This document shows, one piece after another, positions 50,943 to 61,362 of a stretch of 64,000 nt of DNA. Within the stretch, counting starts at the first letter, position 1. The number at the start of each line of letters is the position of its first letter. Location of the stretch: assembly GCA_902779575.1 (NCBI GenBank), contig CACZBW010000001.1, forward strand, positions 124,001 to 188,000, written 5' to 3'. The notes beneath the pieces were generated by a model. It saw only the letters and a list, made by a program, of their open reading frames with translations, searched no databases and had not been told where the DNA came from. The position numbers and the translations under genes were made by a program. The stretch comes from an uncultured Lachnospiraceae bacterium (GTDB taxonomy: Bacteria; Bacillota; Clostridia; Lachnospirales; Lachnospiraceae).

Positions 50943-52613
50943 TTAAGGCGTGACTGCCTCCGTTCTCCGGGCGATTATCCTTTCCGCCACCTTTATGCCG
51001 TCTAAAGCCGCGGACGTGATTCCGCCCGCATATCCTGCACCCTCCCCGCAGGGATAGATGCCTTCCCGGCCCACTGCCTCAAAGCTGCTGCCGCGTTCGA
51101 TGCGCACCGGGGAAGAGGTCCGTGATTCAACTCCGGCAAGCAGCACGCCCGCGCCGGAGAATCCTTCAATCTGCCTCTCCCAGGCAAGAATTCCTTCTTC
51201 GATCGCGGCCGCCGCGTATTCCGGGAAAATGCCCCTCACGTCCGCGAAGGTCCATTCTCCGCAGAAGCAGGCTTTGTCAAAAGCCGGGGCTTCCGTTCCG
51301 CGTCCGGTCCGGAAATCCGCAAAAGTCTGGACTGGTATCTTCCCGTCTCCGGCCAGATAGGCCTTCCGCTCCAGCTGTCTCTGGAAAGCCAGCCCTGCGA
51401 GCGGGTCCGTGCTTCCATTCGAATAGTCCGAAGGCGATACCGTCACCACAATCGCGCTGTTGGCAGCGCCGCTTCCCCGGTCGCGGTAGCTCATGCCGTT
51501 TACGGCCAGGTGGCCTTCCTCGGATGAGGCGTTCACGACAAAGCCGCCGGGACACATGCAGAAAGAATAGACCCCTCTGCCGTCTGAGGCTCTGTGCGTC
51601 AGTTTATAGGGAGCCGGCGGCATGGAAAAGGGACATTTCTCCCCGTAGAGGGCCCTGTCGATCTGATCCTGGCTGTGCTGGATCCGCACGCCCACGGCAA
51701 AAGCCTTCGGCGTCAGAAGAAAACGGCTGTTCTTCAGCATGGAGAAGGTGTCACGGGCAGAATGGCCGATCGCAAGGACAATCTGCCCTGCACGGAGGAA
51801 AACCGTCTCGCCCTGCGCTCCGTCTCCGCTCCCGGACAGTCCCTCCCCGGCCGGTCTTTGGACGGTCAGCGTCCAGACTCCGTCTTTCTCCTGACGCAGT
51901 TCCTTCAGGCAGTGGCGGAAATGAACCTCCCCGCCGAGGGAACAGATCTCACGGCGGATGTCTTTCACCACGTCCCTGAGGACGTCTGTTCCGACATGTG
52001 GTTTATAAGAATAAAGAATCTCCGGATCCGCCCCGCCCCGGACAAAGCGTTCAAGGATAAAGCGGATGCGTCCGCCGGGATCCTTTACGCCTGTGTTCAG
52101 CTTACCGTCAGAAAAGGTTCCGGCTCCTCCCTCGCCGAACTGGACATTGGATTCCGGGTCCAGGGGCCCGCCGGACCAGAACGCGCGCACATCCTTCGTC
52201 CTGCTGTCAACGTCCTGTCCGCGCTCAAGGAGAACGGGACGAAGTCCGGCGCGTGCGAGCACGAGGCCGCAGAAAAGGCCCGCAGGTCCGCTTCCGACTA
52301 TAACAGGCCTGTCGCTTTCAGAAAGCGCCTGCGTTACTGCCCGCGGGCAGCTGTAGCGTTCTTCCTCCAGGATAGAAATATCGGGATTTTTCAGCTTCCG
52401 GAGAAGCTTCTGTTCCCTTTCAGGCGGCGCAAGAGAAACGGAGACCGTATAGGTAAAAAACAGATCCGGCTTCTTCCGGGCGTCGACGGATTTGCGCAGG
52501 ATCTTCCAGGACAGGGAGTCTTCCTCCTTCAGTCTGAGCTTCCTGCGGATCAGCCGCTCCAGGTCGGCCGGGCTGTGGTCCGGTTTCAGTTTCAGCTGTG
52601 AAATTCGGATCAT
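50943..52613 (-). CDS. FAD-dependent dehydrogenase of the COG2509 type
   Basis: A 556-residue flavoprotein. The FAD motif is VIVGSGPAGLFCGLVLARAG (near residue 103), after an N-terminal 95-residue cap. SNVQFGEGGAGTFSDGKLN and CMCPGGFVVNASSEEG are marks of this uncharacterised family, and the end carries CGEGAGYAGGITSAALDG. The C-terminal pattern recalls succinate-dehydrogenase-like flavin proteins. The substrate is unknown. It follows another flavoprotein gene by 24 nt, so both are one transcript. Confidence 0.85.
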   Translation of the reverse strand: MIRISQLKLKPDHSPADLERLIRRKLRLKEEDSLSWKILRKSVDARKKPDLFFTYTVSVSLAPPEREQKLLRKLKNPDISILEEERYSCPRAVTQALSESDRPVIVGSGPAGLFCGLVLARAGLRPVLLERGQDVDSRTKDVRAFWSGGPLDPESNVQFGEGGAGTFSDGKLNTGVKDPGGRIRFILERFVRGGADPEILYSYKPHVGTDVLRDVVKDIRREICSLGGEVHFRHCLKELRQEKDGVWTLTVQRPAGEGLSGSGDGAQGETVFLRAGQIVLAIGHSARDTFSMLKNSRFLLTPKAFAVGVRIQHSQDQIDRALYGEKCPFSMPPAPYKLTHRASDGRGVYSFCMCPGGFVVNASSEEGHLAVNGMSYRDRGSGAANSAIVVTVSPSDYSNGSTDPLAGLAFQRQLERKAYLAGDGKIPVQTFADFRTGRGTEAPAFDKACFCGEWTFADVRGIFPEYAAAAIEEGILAWERQIEGFSGAGVLLAGVESRTSSPVRIERGSSFEAVGREGIYPCGEGAGYAGGITSAALDGIKVAERIIARRTEAVTP

Positions 52614-52637
52614 ATACGCTTGAACTCTCCTTATACT

Positions 52638-53909
52638 TTAAGCTTCCGGCCGCGGATCCGGTCCGTCCAGGGCGGCGTGCATGCCGGCGACATATCCGCT
52701 GGACCAGGCCCACTGCAGATTATAGCCGCCGCACAGGCCGTCGATATCCGCCATTTCCCCGGCGATATACAGTCCTTTGCTGTCCGGCAAGGTACAGGCG
52801 AGGCTTTCAGGCTCCAGCTGTTTAAGAGCGACTCCTCCCGCGCAGACCTGGCAGTTGTCAAATCCTCTCACAGAGACCGCTTCCAGGGAAAAGCCGCGGA
52901 TCTGCGCCGCGATCTGCTCCGCCTGCCGGTCCGAAAGCGCGCCGCAGGCAGTGCCGGTTTTTATGGAAACAGCGTTCAGCAGCGCCGGGATCAGCTTCTG
53001 CGGAAGGAAACCTTCCAGAAGCTTCGCCGCGGAAAGACTTTCAAAGGTCCGCTTCAGCCGCTGCAGCTGAGCCGCGATCTGGTCTGTCTCCATATCCGGA
53101 AGCAGATTCAGGCTGAGCAGGACATTCTTTTTTTCCGCCAGGGCTCTTGTCACCATCCGGCTGACCTGGAAAACTACGATGCCGGATACGCCCTGGCCGG
53201 TGATCTGCAGCTGCCCGGTATCTGAGGCGATTTCCCGTCCTCCTGCCAACGCCGTAACGCAGGCGCGCACGCGGACGCCGGAAGCGGAAGCCCAGAACGG
53301 CGGTACGCGGCAGGCAATGGCCGAGAGGGACGGCAGGACCGGCGTAAGACGCAGGCCGCAGGAGGCGGCGAGCTGATATCCGTTACCGTCAGAGCCGGTC
53401 GCGGGCATGCATTTTGAACCGCAGGCCAGGATTACCCTGTCGCAGGGATAGGACCAGCTTCCGGTGCGGACCAGCCATCCTTCCTCTGACTTTTCAAGAC
53501 CGGTCACCTTTTCCCGGAATTTCACCCTGACTCTGAGCCGCTCCATCTCGCGGACCAGAACATTAAGGACGCTGAGGGACTGGCCGGTGACCGGATATAC
53601 ATAAGTCCCGTGCTCCGCTGCCGTCATAAGTCCCATGGAGCTGAAAAAGGAGAGCGTATCGTCCACTGACATCTGCCGGAAGACGGAACTCAGGATCCGT
53701 CCGGCATTTTCCGGATCAGAAGAGGCGTAATCGCGCCGGGGATCGAAATCCAGATTCGTCAGGTTGCATCTCCCGTTTCCGGTCAGCAGGAGTTTGCTTC
53801 CGGCCTTCTGGCCTGACTCAAGGAGCGTTACCCTTGCGCCCGCCCTTGCGGCGGAAATCGCCGCCGTCATCCCGGCCGGGCCTCCGCCCACTACCACGAT
53901 CTGTTTCAT
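52638..53909 (-). CDS. HI0933/YhiN family FAD-binding oxidoreductase
   Basis: A 423-residue flavoprotein starting MKQIVVVGGGPAGMTAAISA after AAAGGAGACAG. The family marks are LLTGNGRCNLTN and ILACGSKCMPATGSDGNGY, and the end has the second FAD contact (GLYIAGEMADIDGLCGGYN, QWAWSSGYVAG). Its reaction is not known with certainty. It is translated just before the COG2509 flavoprotein. Confidence 0.9.
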   Translation of the reverse strand: MKQIVVVGGGPAGMTAAISAARAGARVTLLESGQKAGSKLLLTGNGRCNLTNLDFDPRRDYASSDPENAGRILSSVFRQMSVDDTLSFFSSMGLMTAAEHGTYVYPVTGQSLSVLNVLVREMERLRVRVKFREKVTGLEKSEEGWLVRTGSWSYPCDRVILACGSKCMPATGSDGNGYQLAASCGLRLTPVLPSLSAIACRVPPFWASASGVRVRACVTALAGGREIASDTGQLQITGQGVSGIVVFQVSRMVTRALAEKKNVLLSLNLLPDMETDQIAAQLQRLKRTFESLSAAKLLEGFLPQKLIPALLNAVSIKTGTACGALSDRQAEQIAAQIRGFSLEAVSVRGFDNCQVCAGGVALKQLEPESLACTLPDSKGLYIAGEMADIDGLCGGYNLQWAWSSGYVAGMHAALDGPDPRPEA

Positions 53910-54008
53910 ACTGTCTCCTTTAAGCCGGGAAGATTTCATTTCCTCTTCCGGGATTCAGACAGGCACCGGCATCCCCCGGCAGACTTTCTGAGTCCGGCCG
54001 CTCTTCCC

Positions 54009-55298
54009 TCACAGTTTTACATAACCATGCTCGTACAGACTCTGCAGGGAACGAAGAATTCCGTATCTGGCGTGCTCCCAGGTCAGCCCCCCCTGGAAAT
54101 AGACCGCATAGGGCGGCTTGATGGGCCCGTCCGCGGAAAGTTCGATGGAAGAACCCTGGATAAAGGCGCCTGCCGCCATGATGACGTCGCTGTCGTATCC
54201 GGGCATGGCCCAGGGTTCCGGCGTGACGTAGGAATCCACCGGCGCGGCGGCCTGGATGCCTTCACAGAAACGGATCACCCCTTCCGGGAAACCGAACTCG
54301 ACAGCCTGGATGATATCATTCCGCTTTTCAGCTCCGCCCGGAACCACTTTGAATCCCAGCTGTTCGTACAGATTTGCCGCGAAAACGGCCGCTTTCAGAG
54401 CTCCGGCCGTCACGGTCGGCGCCAGGAAAAAGCCCTGGTAGAGGGAACGGAGGGTATTCAGGCTTGCGCCTACTTCTCTTCCGAGTCCCGGAGAAGTCAG
54501 ACGTACGGCGCAGTTTTCCACACATTCGCGGGTTCCGGCGATATAGCCCCCCATCGGAGCCAGACCGCCTCCGGGATTTTTGATCAGGGAACCGACTGTC
54601 ATATCCGCGCCGCAGTCGGAAGGCTCCGTATAGTCAACGAATTCGCCGTAACAGTTGTCCACCATGACAATAATGTCCGGGCGAAGATCCTTTACGAAGC
54701 GAATTGCCTCCCCGATCTGCTCCACAGACAGGGAGGGCCTCGTCAGATAGCCCTTGGAACGCTGGATCGCAGCGATTTTTGTCTCTGGTCTCAGAGCAGC
54801 CTTAATCGCGTCGAAATCGAAGCTTCCGTCCTCTTTCAGCTCCGCCTGCCGGTAACGGATTCCGTATTCGGCAAGGGACCCCCTGGACGGCCGGATCCCG
54901 ATCACTTCCTCGAGGGTGTCATAGGGCTTGCCGCTGATTGACAGCAGCTCGTCTCCGGGCCTGAGATTGGCGGAAAGCGCCAGCGCAAGGGCGTGGGTTC
55001 CGCAGGTAATCTGGGAACGGACCAGGGCGTCCTCCGTGTGAAAGGTGTCCGCATACACCTTTTCCAGAGTCTCTCTCCCGCTGTCATTGTATCCGTATCC
55101 TGTCGATCCGCTGAAATGTTCGGCGCTGACCCTGTTTTTCTGCATGGCCCGGACTACCTTCAGCTGGTTATATTCCGCGACGCCGTCGATCTCCCGGAAG
55201 CGTTCCTCAAGAGCCCTGAGGATCTGCTGTCCGAAACGGAAGACAGGACCGGATATGCCCATCTCCCGGTAAAGTTCTTCTATAATCTGATTTTCCAT
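54009..55298 (-). CDS. methionine gamma-lyase family PLP protein (aluminium-resistance-like)
   Basis: A 429-residue fold-type-I PLP protein of the group first named for aluminium resistance. SQITCGTHALALALSANLRP binds the cofactor phosphate and the PLP lysine is expected in MTVGSLIKNPGGGLAPMGGY. IVMVDNCYGEF carries the PLP Asp. The true substrate is not known. The family usually stands beside miaA-mutL-mutS in Clostridia, as here. Confidence 0.88.
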   Translation of the reverse strand: MENQIIEELYREMGISGPVFRFGQQILRALEERFREIDGVAEYNQLKVVRAMQKNRVSAEHFSGSTGYGYNDSGRETLEKVYADTFHTEDALVRSQITCGTHALALALSANLRPGDELLSISGKPYDTLEEVIGIRPSRGSLAEYGIRYRQAELKEDGSFDFDAIKAALRPETKIAAIQRSKGYLTRPSLSVEQIGEAIRFVKDLRPDIIVMVDNCYGEFVDYTEPSDCGADMTVGSLIKNPGGGLAPMGGYIAGTRECVENCAVRLTSPGLGREVGASLNTLRSLYQGFFLAPTVTAGALKAAVFAANLYEQLGFKVVPGGAEKRNDIIQAVEFGFPEGVIRFCEGIQAAAPVDSYVTPEPWAMPGYDSDVIMAAGAFIQGSSIELSADGPIKPPYAVYFQGGLTWEHARYGILRSLQSLYEHGYVKL

Positions 55299-55432
55299 CC
55301 TGTTTATCCTTCTGTTATGCTGCCGTTTTCATTCCGGGGCAGCCTGTGAAGCAGATTCCCGTTAAGGGAATCCTCCGCTGAGCCGCCGGGGCTGTACAGA
55401 GTTTATAAAGCGGCTGACTGTCCGCCGGTCCG

Positions 55433-56422
55433 TCATGGCTGCAGCGGTATAATTTCCTTTTCTTCCAGAATACGGATCATCTCCCGCAGAATCGCGCTGT
55501 CGCCGTCGGGATAGTCCTGCCGGTTCATCCAGATGACATCCCTCTCCCGCCGGAACCAGGTCAGCTGGCGCTTGGCAAAATGCCGGGTATTGCGCTTAAT
55601 CAGCCGGACTGCTTCCGCGGAATCTGTCTCCCCGTCCAGATACGCGAGCATTTCCCGGTACCCCAGTCCCTGCATGGAAACCATATCTCTCCTGAGTCCT
55701 TTTCTGTACAGACTTCGCACTTCCTCCTCAAGCCCCTCTTCCATCATGAGATCCACCCTCCGGTTGATCCGGTCATAGACCTTCTCACGATCGTCGTTGA
55801 GGACAAAATAGGCAAAATTGTAAGGAGACATCCTGGCCTTCTCCAGCGCGTTGTGGACAGAGATCTTCTGCCCGGTCTGCCGGTGAAATTCCAGGGCGCG
55901 GATCGTCCTCTTGATATTATTCTCATGGATCAGGCCTGCGGATTCCGGATCCGCTTCCTCCAGCATCCTGTGCAGAAGGGCAGGTCCGCCTTCTGTCCCG
56001 GCAATCGCCTCAAGCCCTGAACGGAAGGAACGGTCGGCGTCATTTTCCGTAAAATCAATGTCGTACAGCAGCGCCTGAATATAGAAGCCGGTTCCGCCGG
56101 TCACGATCGGAATATGTCCGGCGGCGCGGATCTTCTCTGCCGCGTCTTTCGCCATGGACTGAAAGCGCACCACGTCGAAGCTTTCGTCCGGATCGAGGAC
56201 ATCGATCAGGTGATGGGGGATTCCTTCCGTCTCCTCCGGCCGGATCTTGGCCGATCCGATATCCATGCTCCTGTATACCTGCATGGAATCAGCAGAGATA
56301 ATCTCTCCGCCGACGGCTTTGGCGAGCCGGATGGAAAGGGCGGTTTTTCCGACCGCGGTCGGGCCGGTCAGTACCACCAGACCCGGCTTTGTCCCTGCCT
56401 GTCTGATCTGTTCTTCCTTCAT
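55433..56422 (-). CDS. miaA: tRNA dimethylallyltransferase
   Basis: Adds a dimethylallyl group to A37 of tRNAs that read codons starting with U. The 329-residue product has the P-loop VLTGPTAVGKTALS, ISADSMQVY and GGTGFYIQAL. ATG 56422 follows TTGGAG; the longer frame to 56455 would overlap the mutL end. miaB, which adds the methylthio group to the same base, lies in the same gene group beyond mutS. Confidence 0.96.
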   Translation of the reverse strand: MKEEQIRQAGTKPGLVVLTGPTAVGKTALSIRLAKAVGGEIISADSMQVYRSMDIGSAKIRPEETEGIPHHLIDVLDPDESFDVVRFQSMAKDAAEKIRAAGHIPIVTGGTGFYIQALLYDIDFTENDADRSFRSGLEAIAGTEGGPALLHRMLEEADPESAGLIHENNIKRTIRALEFHRQTGQKISVHNALEKARMSPYNFAYFVLNDDREKVYDRINRRVDLMMEEGLEEEVRSLYRKGLRRDMVSMQGLGYREMLAYLDGETDSAEAVRLIKRNTRHFAKRQLTWFRRERDVIWMNRQDYPDGDSAILREMIRILEEKEIIPLQP

Positions 56423-56447
56423 CTTGTCGCTCCAATCAGAGGGGTTC

Positions 56448-58574
56448 TCATACAATTCTGCGGAATTTCTTTTCTATCTCGTATCGGGTCATGGAAATGA
56501 CGGTCGGCCGGCCATGCGGGCAGTTATAAGGATTGTCCAGAGTCAGCAGCTCGCTGATCAGGGCGTCCGCCTCCTCAAAGGTCAGCCTCGTGTTTCCCTT
56601 GACCGCAGCCTTGCAGGCCATCGTCGCTACGCTGGCGGTAATCTGCTCGATGGACTGCCTTCCCGTATCCGCGGAAAGCCTGTCCAGCATCTCAAGGAAA
56701 TATTCGCGCTCCGTCAGTCCGAAGAGATCCAGCGGCACCGCGGAAATCGCGTAATCCCTTCCGCCGAAGGGACTGATCTCAAAGCCGATGCGGGTAAAGA
56801 GGTCCATGTTCGCCGTAAGCAGGCTTTCCTCTGTCATGCTGAGCGTGACAATAAGAGGCGGGGACAGACGCTGCTGCGCAGCCTCTTTTTCCCGGTAGAT
56901 CTTCATGAGCCGCTCAAACATGACCTTCTCGTGAGCGGCGTGCTGGTCGATGATGTACATGCTGTTCCGGAATTCGATGATCCAGTATGTCTCGAAGAGC
57001 TGGCCGACCAGACGGTGTTCTTTTACATGCTGGGGACTGAGCAGGAGCGCGTCCGGATTATTCTGTCCCTGCTGTGCAGTTCCGGCGGAATCGTCAGTCC
57101 CGGCACTATCCTCTTCAGGGCGGACAGAATCTGCGGCGGAGCCTTCTGCCTCTTTTCCTTCTTTTCCTGCCGGCATCCCGAAAAGCAGATTTCCTTTCTC
57201 ATCCTGCGTAAACAGGGAGACCTGCTTCGCTCTCGGAATCTCGGTGACAAAGGGATTTCCTTCCCCTTCGCGAAGGCGGAGCCCGGTTACGTCCTCCCTG
57301 GTTACGGCTCTTCCCCCGGATACGGTCTTTTCCGCAGCTTTGCTCTCATATTCTGCCGGAATTCCCGATTCCCTGAGAATTCCGGATTCACCGGGATCTT
57401 CTGCCCGGGAGATGCGTTCCGCACTCGCTTTCCTTCTTTCTTCCAGATCCGGATACATGAGGCCGTAGGGACTGCTTTCTGTCAGTTTTGCCCGGCGGAC
57501 CTGTTCAAAGGGCTCCGGCCATTTTTCTTCTTTTTTTTCTTTCTTATTCTCCCTTTCGATCCCGCTGCTGATTACCAGATCCCTGTGGGTCAGGGCATCC
57601 CGGACTGCCTTTTTTACAAATTCAAAAACGCCGGGGCCGTCAGAAAACCGTACCTGGGACTTCGCGGGATGGACGTTGACATCCACTTTCGTCCCGTCCA
57701 GGGTGAGCGACAGAATCAGAAATGGAAAGCGGTGCTGCATCAGGAAAGTTTCATAACCCTCCTCCGCGGCCTTTGACAGGATGTTATTGTGAACAAGGCG
57801 CCCGTTTACAAAGAAGGTTTCATAAGACCTGTTTCCCCGGGAGATCACCGGTTTTCCGATGAAGCCCTCAAGCAGCATGCCGCTCTCTTCGTCCGATGCG
57901 CTGACCTCGATCATGGAGGAGCTGATCTCCCGGCCGTAGACCGCGTAGATCACGTCCTTCGTCCGTCCGTTTCCCCCGGTCACAAGCTTTGTCTGGCCGT
58001 TGACCATGAATTTTATGCTGACGGAAGGATGCGACAGGGCAAGTCTCTGGCAGAACTCCGCGATATATCCTGCTTCCGTCTGCGGACTTTTGAGAAATTT
58101 GCGCCGCGCAGGGGTATTGTAGAACAGATCCCTCACGATGAAGGTGCTTCCGTCCGGTGCGCCGACCTCCTCGAAAAAGGTCTCCTCACCGCCCTCGATC
58201 CCGTACCGGATCCCGGTCAGGGAGGAGGGGCATTTTGTGATCAGCTCCACCCTGCTCACGGCGGCTATGCTGGATAAAGCCTCTCCACGGAAGCCGAAAG
58301 AGCGGATCTGTTCCAGATCCTCCACTGTCTCGATCTTGCTGGTAGCGTGACGCAGGAAGGCAGTCCTGACCTGTCCCTCCTCGATTCCGCAGCCGTTGTC
58401 CGTCACGCGGATCAGCGAAAGTCCGCCGTCCCGGATCTCAACCGTCAGGGAGCCCGCCCCGGCGTCGATCGCATTTTCCGTCAGTTCCTTGACGACGGAA
58501 GCCGGACGTTCCACAACCTCGCCTGCGGCAATCTGGTCGATCGTCTCTTTTTTCAGAACATGGATTTCCGGCAT
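56448..58574 (-). CDS. mutL: DNA mismatch repair protein MutL
   Basis: A 708-residue GHKL ATPase. VVKELTENAIDAGA, VTDNGCGIE and SFGFRGEALSSI are the ATP motifs. The C-terminal part has the nicking-endonuclease motif DQHA(x)2E(x)4E (IIDQHAAHEKVMFERL, near residue 540), typical of organisms without MutH. A charged linker (about residues 345-515) joins the two halves. It sits between mutS and miaA. Confidence 0.97.
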   Translation of the reverse strand: MPEIHVLKKETIDQIAAGEVVERPASVVKELTENAIDAGAGSLTVEIRDGGLSLIRVTDNGCGIEEGQVRTAFLRHATSKIETVEDLEQIRSFGFRGEALSSIAAVSRVELITKCPSSLTGIRYGIEGGEETFFEEVGAPDGSTFIVRDLFYNTPARRKFLKSPQTEAGYIAEFCQRLALSHPSVSIKFMVNGQTKLVTGGNGRTKDVIYAVYGREISSSMIEVSASDEESGMLLEGFIGKPVISRGNRSYETFFVNGRLVHNNILSKAAEEGYETFLMQHRFPFLILSLTLDGTKVDVNVHPAKSQVRFSDGPGVFEFVKKAVRDALTHRDLVISSGIERENKKEKKEEKWPEPFEQVRRAKLTESSPYGLMYPDLEERRKASAERISRAEDPGESGILRESGIPAEYESKAAEKTVSGGRAVTREDVTGLRLREGEGNPFVTEIPRAKQVSLFTQDEKGNLLFGMPAGKEGKEAEGSAADSVRPEEDSAGTDDSAGTAQQGQNNPDALLLSPQHVKEHRLVGQLFETYWIIEFRNSMYIIDQHAAHEKVMFERLMKIYREKEAAQQRLSPPLIVTLSMTEESLLTANMDLFTRIGFEISPFGGRDYAISAVPLDLFGLTEREYFLEMLDRLSADTGRQSIEQITASVATMACKAAVKGNTRLTFEEADALISELLTLDNPYNCPHGRPTVISMTRYEIEKKFRRIV

Positions 58575-58654
58575 GCTTCTCTCCTTTTTCAGTGCACAGT
58601 CCGTTTATATCAGAATCTTATCAGAATGGGCGGAAGGCTTTCCGGCAGCGCCCA

Positions 58655-61330
58655 TCAACCCTGCGGAGTCCATCTGTTCTTAAATTTGTTCTGCAGGGCG
58701 TAGAGCGTATTCAGGGCGTCGACCGGCGTCAGGCGCGTTACGTCGACTTCCATCAGATCCCGCACGATATCCGCGTCTGTCACCGTTTCAAAAAGGCTCA
58801 TCTGGTTCATATCAACCTGGTCAACCTTTCTCGGACGGTGTTTTTTTTCGGGCTCATCCGAAATCTGCTGTACTTTCTCGGTAATATCATTGTCCGTCAG
58901 TTCCTGAGACAGCTCCTTTGCACGCTCGATCACGGAATCCGGCACGCCGGCCAGTTTCGCGACCTGTATGCCGTAGCTCTTGTCCGCCCCGCCTTTGACG
59001 ATCCGGCGCAGGAAGACGATGTCGTCCCCCTTCTCCTTGACCGCGATGCAGTAGTTGTTGACGCCGGGGATCTTTCCCTCCAGTTCCGTCAGTTCGTGAT
59101 AATGGGTTGCAAACAGTGTTTTTGCTCCGAGAATTTTTGTATTTGCAATATGCTCGACAACCGCCCAGGCGATTGAAAGGCCGTCATAGGTGGAGGTTCC
59201 CCGGCCGATCTCATCCAGGATCAGCAGGGAGTTCCTGGTCGCCTGTTTCAGGATATTGGCCACCTCATTCATCTCCACCATAAAGGTGGACTGGCCGCTG
59301 GCGAGGTCATCGGAAGCGCCCACTCTTGTAAAAATACGGTCCACGACGCCGATGCTCGCGCTCTGGGCGGGTACAAAGGAGCCGATCTGGGCCATCAGGA
59401 CGATCAGGGCAGTCTGCCGCATATAGGTGGATTTACCGGCCATATTGGGACCGGTGATAATACTGACCCTCTTTTTGCGGTTGTCCAGATAAGTGTCATT
59501 CGGGACAAACTGGTCAAAACCTCCCATCTGTTCCACGACCGGATGCCTGCCGCCTTTAATGTCGATCACCCCGCGGTCATTGATCTTCGGGCAGACGTAA
59601 CGGTTCCGTTCCGCCGCGCAGGCAAGGGATGCAAATACGTCGGTTCCGGCGATGGCTCTGGCTGTTTTCTGGATCCGGGCAGTGTTTTCCGCGATCTGCT
59701 CGCGGATCTGTACAAAGAGGTCATACTCCAGTGAAGTAAGCCGGTCCTCCGCGCCGAGGATGGTCTCCTCCAGCTGTTTCAGCTCGGGCGTGATATAACG
59801 CTCCGCGTTGACCAGGGTCTGCTTGCGCATATAGTCGTCGGGAACCAGATTTTTTGCGCTGTTCGGAATCTCCAGATAATAACCGAATACCTTGTTGTAC
59901 TTCAGCTTCATCTTCTGGATTCCTGTACGCTCCCGCTCCCTTGCCTCCACATCCGCAAGCCAGCCTTTTCCGTCCCGGCTGGCGGACCTGAGGCGGTCCA
60001 CTTCCCCGCTGTATCCATCCCGGATAAAGCCGCCGTCGCGGATCACGAGGGGCGGATCGTCGATGATTGACCTGGAAATGAGATCCTTCAGATCTTCCAG
60101 TTCATCCATATCCTCCCGGATCTCCTGAAGCAGGGGACTCTGGAATTCCCCGAGAGCGGTCTTAATGGCCGGCAGCATCTCAAGAGAGGTACGGAAAGCG
60201 ATCAGATCCCTCGGACCGGCGGTCCGGTAGGAAATTCTTGAGCTCAGCCGCTCCAGATCGTAGACCGGCTGCAGGTATTCCCGGATCTCCTCCCTGGTGA
60301 TTGCGTTCCGGGTCATCTCAGAGACAGCCTCGAGGCGGCGTTCGATCTCATCCGCCTCAATCAGGGGCTGCTCGAGGAAGGAGCGCAGCAATCGGGCTCC
60401 CATGGCAGTCTTCGTACGGTCAAGGACCCAGAGAAGGGATCCCTTTCTCTGTTTTTCCCGCAGGGTTTCCGTCAGTTCCAGATTTCTCCTGGTAAAAGAG
60501 TCCAGCACCATGAACTTTCCGATGGTGTAAGGACTCAGGGAGGTCAGATTGCCCAGATCCGTCTTCTGGGTCTCGGCAAGATAACGCAGAACTGCCCCGC
60601 AGGCGATCATGCCGCAGTTCATGTCCGCAAGGCCCAGCTCCTGCGCCGTTTTCCCCTTAAAATGCCCGGAAAGAATCCGGCTGCAGGCCTCGTCGTCGAA
60701 ATAGTCCGGATCCAGGATAAAGATGGCTGCGCCGGTAGTCTCCTTTATCTCTTCCAGGTCGATGCCGCTCAGCTCCAGGGATTTGTTCCCGATAATCTCA
60801 GCGGGCTGGCAGCGGACAATCTCATCCCGCAGCCGTCTTCTCGAATCCGCTTCCGTAACCAGAAAATCACCGGTGCTGATATCCACGGTCGCGATCCCGA
60901 AACGGTCCGCCACGCATACGATGCTCATCAGATAATTGTTGCGGGAAGCGTCGAGAGCCGCGGTATCGAGGATGGTTCCCGGGGTGGCAATCCGGATGAC
61001 TTCCCGCTTCACCAGCCCTTTGGCCAGTTTCGGATCCTCCACCTGCTCGCAGATCGCGACTTTGTGCCCGTTTGCCACCAGACGGTTCAGATAGTTGTCC
61101 ACAGCGTGGTAGGGAACCCCGCACATAGGCGCGCGCTCTTCCAGTCCGCAGTCCTTTCCCGTAAGGGTGATCTCCAGTTCCCTGGAAACCAGGATGGCGT
61201 CGTCAAAGAACATCTCATAAAAATCGCCGAGACGGTAGAAAAGAATACAGTCCGCATACTCTCTTCTGGTCTCGACATACAGCTTCATCATCGGCGACAG
61301 TTTTGAAACATCGATCTCATCGATCAGCAT
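58655..61330 (-). CDS. mutS: DNA mismatch repair protein MutS
   Basis: Recognises mismatches. The 891-residue product has the mismatch-reading domain (LGDFYEMFFDDA with Phe-x-Glu), the Walker A ITGPNMAGKSTYMRQ, Walker B LLILDEIGRGTSTYDG and ATHYHELTELE. A C-terminal KPR-rich segment and helix-turn-helix follow. Full-length MutS1, directly upstream of mutL. Confidence 0.97.
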   Translation of the reverse strand: MLIDEIDVSKLSPMMKLYVETRREYADCILFYRLGDFYEMFFDDAILVSRELEITLTGKDCGLEERAPMCGVPYHAVDNYLNRLVANGHKVAICEQVEDPKLAKGLVKREVIRIATPGTILDTAALDASRNNYLMSIVCVADRFGIATVDISTGDFLVTEADSRRRLRDEIVRCQPAEIIGNKSLELSGIDLEEIKETTGAAIFILDPDYFDDEACSRILSGHFKGKTAQELGLADMNCGMIACGAVLRYLAETQKTDLGNLTSLSPYTIGKFMVLDSFTRRNLELTETLREKQRKGSLLWVLDRTKTAMGARLLRSFLEQPLIEADEIERRLEAVSEMTRNAITREEIREYLQPVYDLERLSSRISYRTAGPRDLIAFRTSLEMLPAIKTALGEFQSPLLQEIREDMDELEDLKDLISRSIIDDPPLVIRDGGFIRDGYSGEVDRLRSASRDGKGWLADVEARERERTGIQKMKLKYNKVFGYYLEIPNSAKNLVPDDYMRKQTLVNAERYITPELKQLEETILGAEDRLTSLEYDLFVQIREQIAENTARIQKTARAIAGTDVFASLACAAERNRYVCPKINDRGVIDIKGGRHPVVEQMGGFDQFVPNDTYLDNRKKRVSIITGPNMAGKSTYMRQTALIVLMAQIGSFVPAQSASIGVVDRIFTRVGASDDLASGQSTFMVEMNEVANILKQATRNSLLILDEIGRGTSTYDGLSIAWAVVEHIANTKILGAKTLFATHYHELTELEGKIPGVNNYCIAVKEKGDDIVFLRRIVKGGADKSYGIQVAKLAGVPDSVIERAKELSQELTDNDITEKVQQISDEPEKKHRPRKVDQVDMNQMSLFETVTDADIVRDLMEVDVTRLTPVDALNTLYALQNKFKNRWTPQG

Positions 61331-61362
61331 ACTCTATCTCTTTCTGAAAAAGAGCGGGTGCA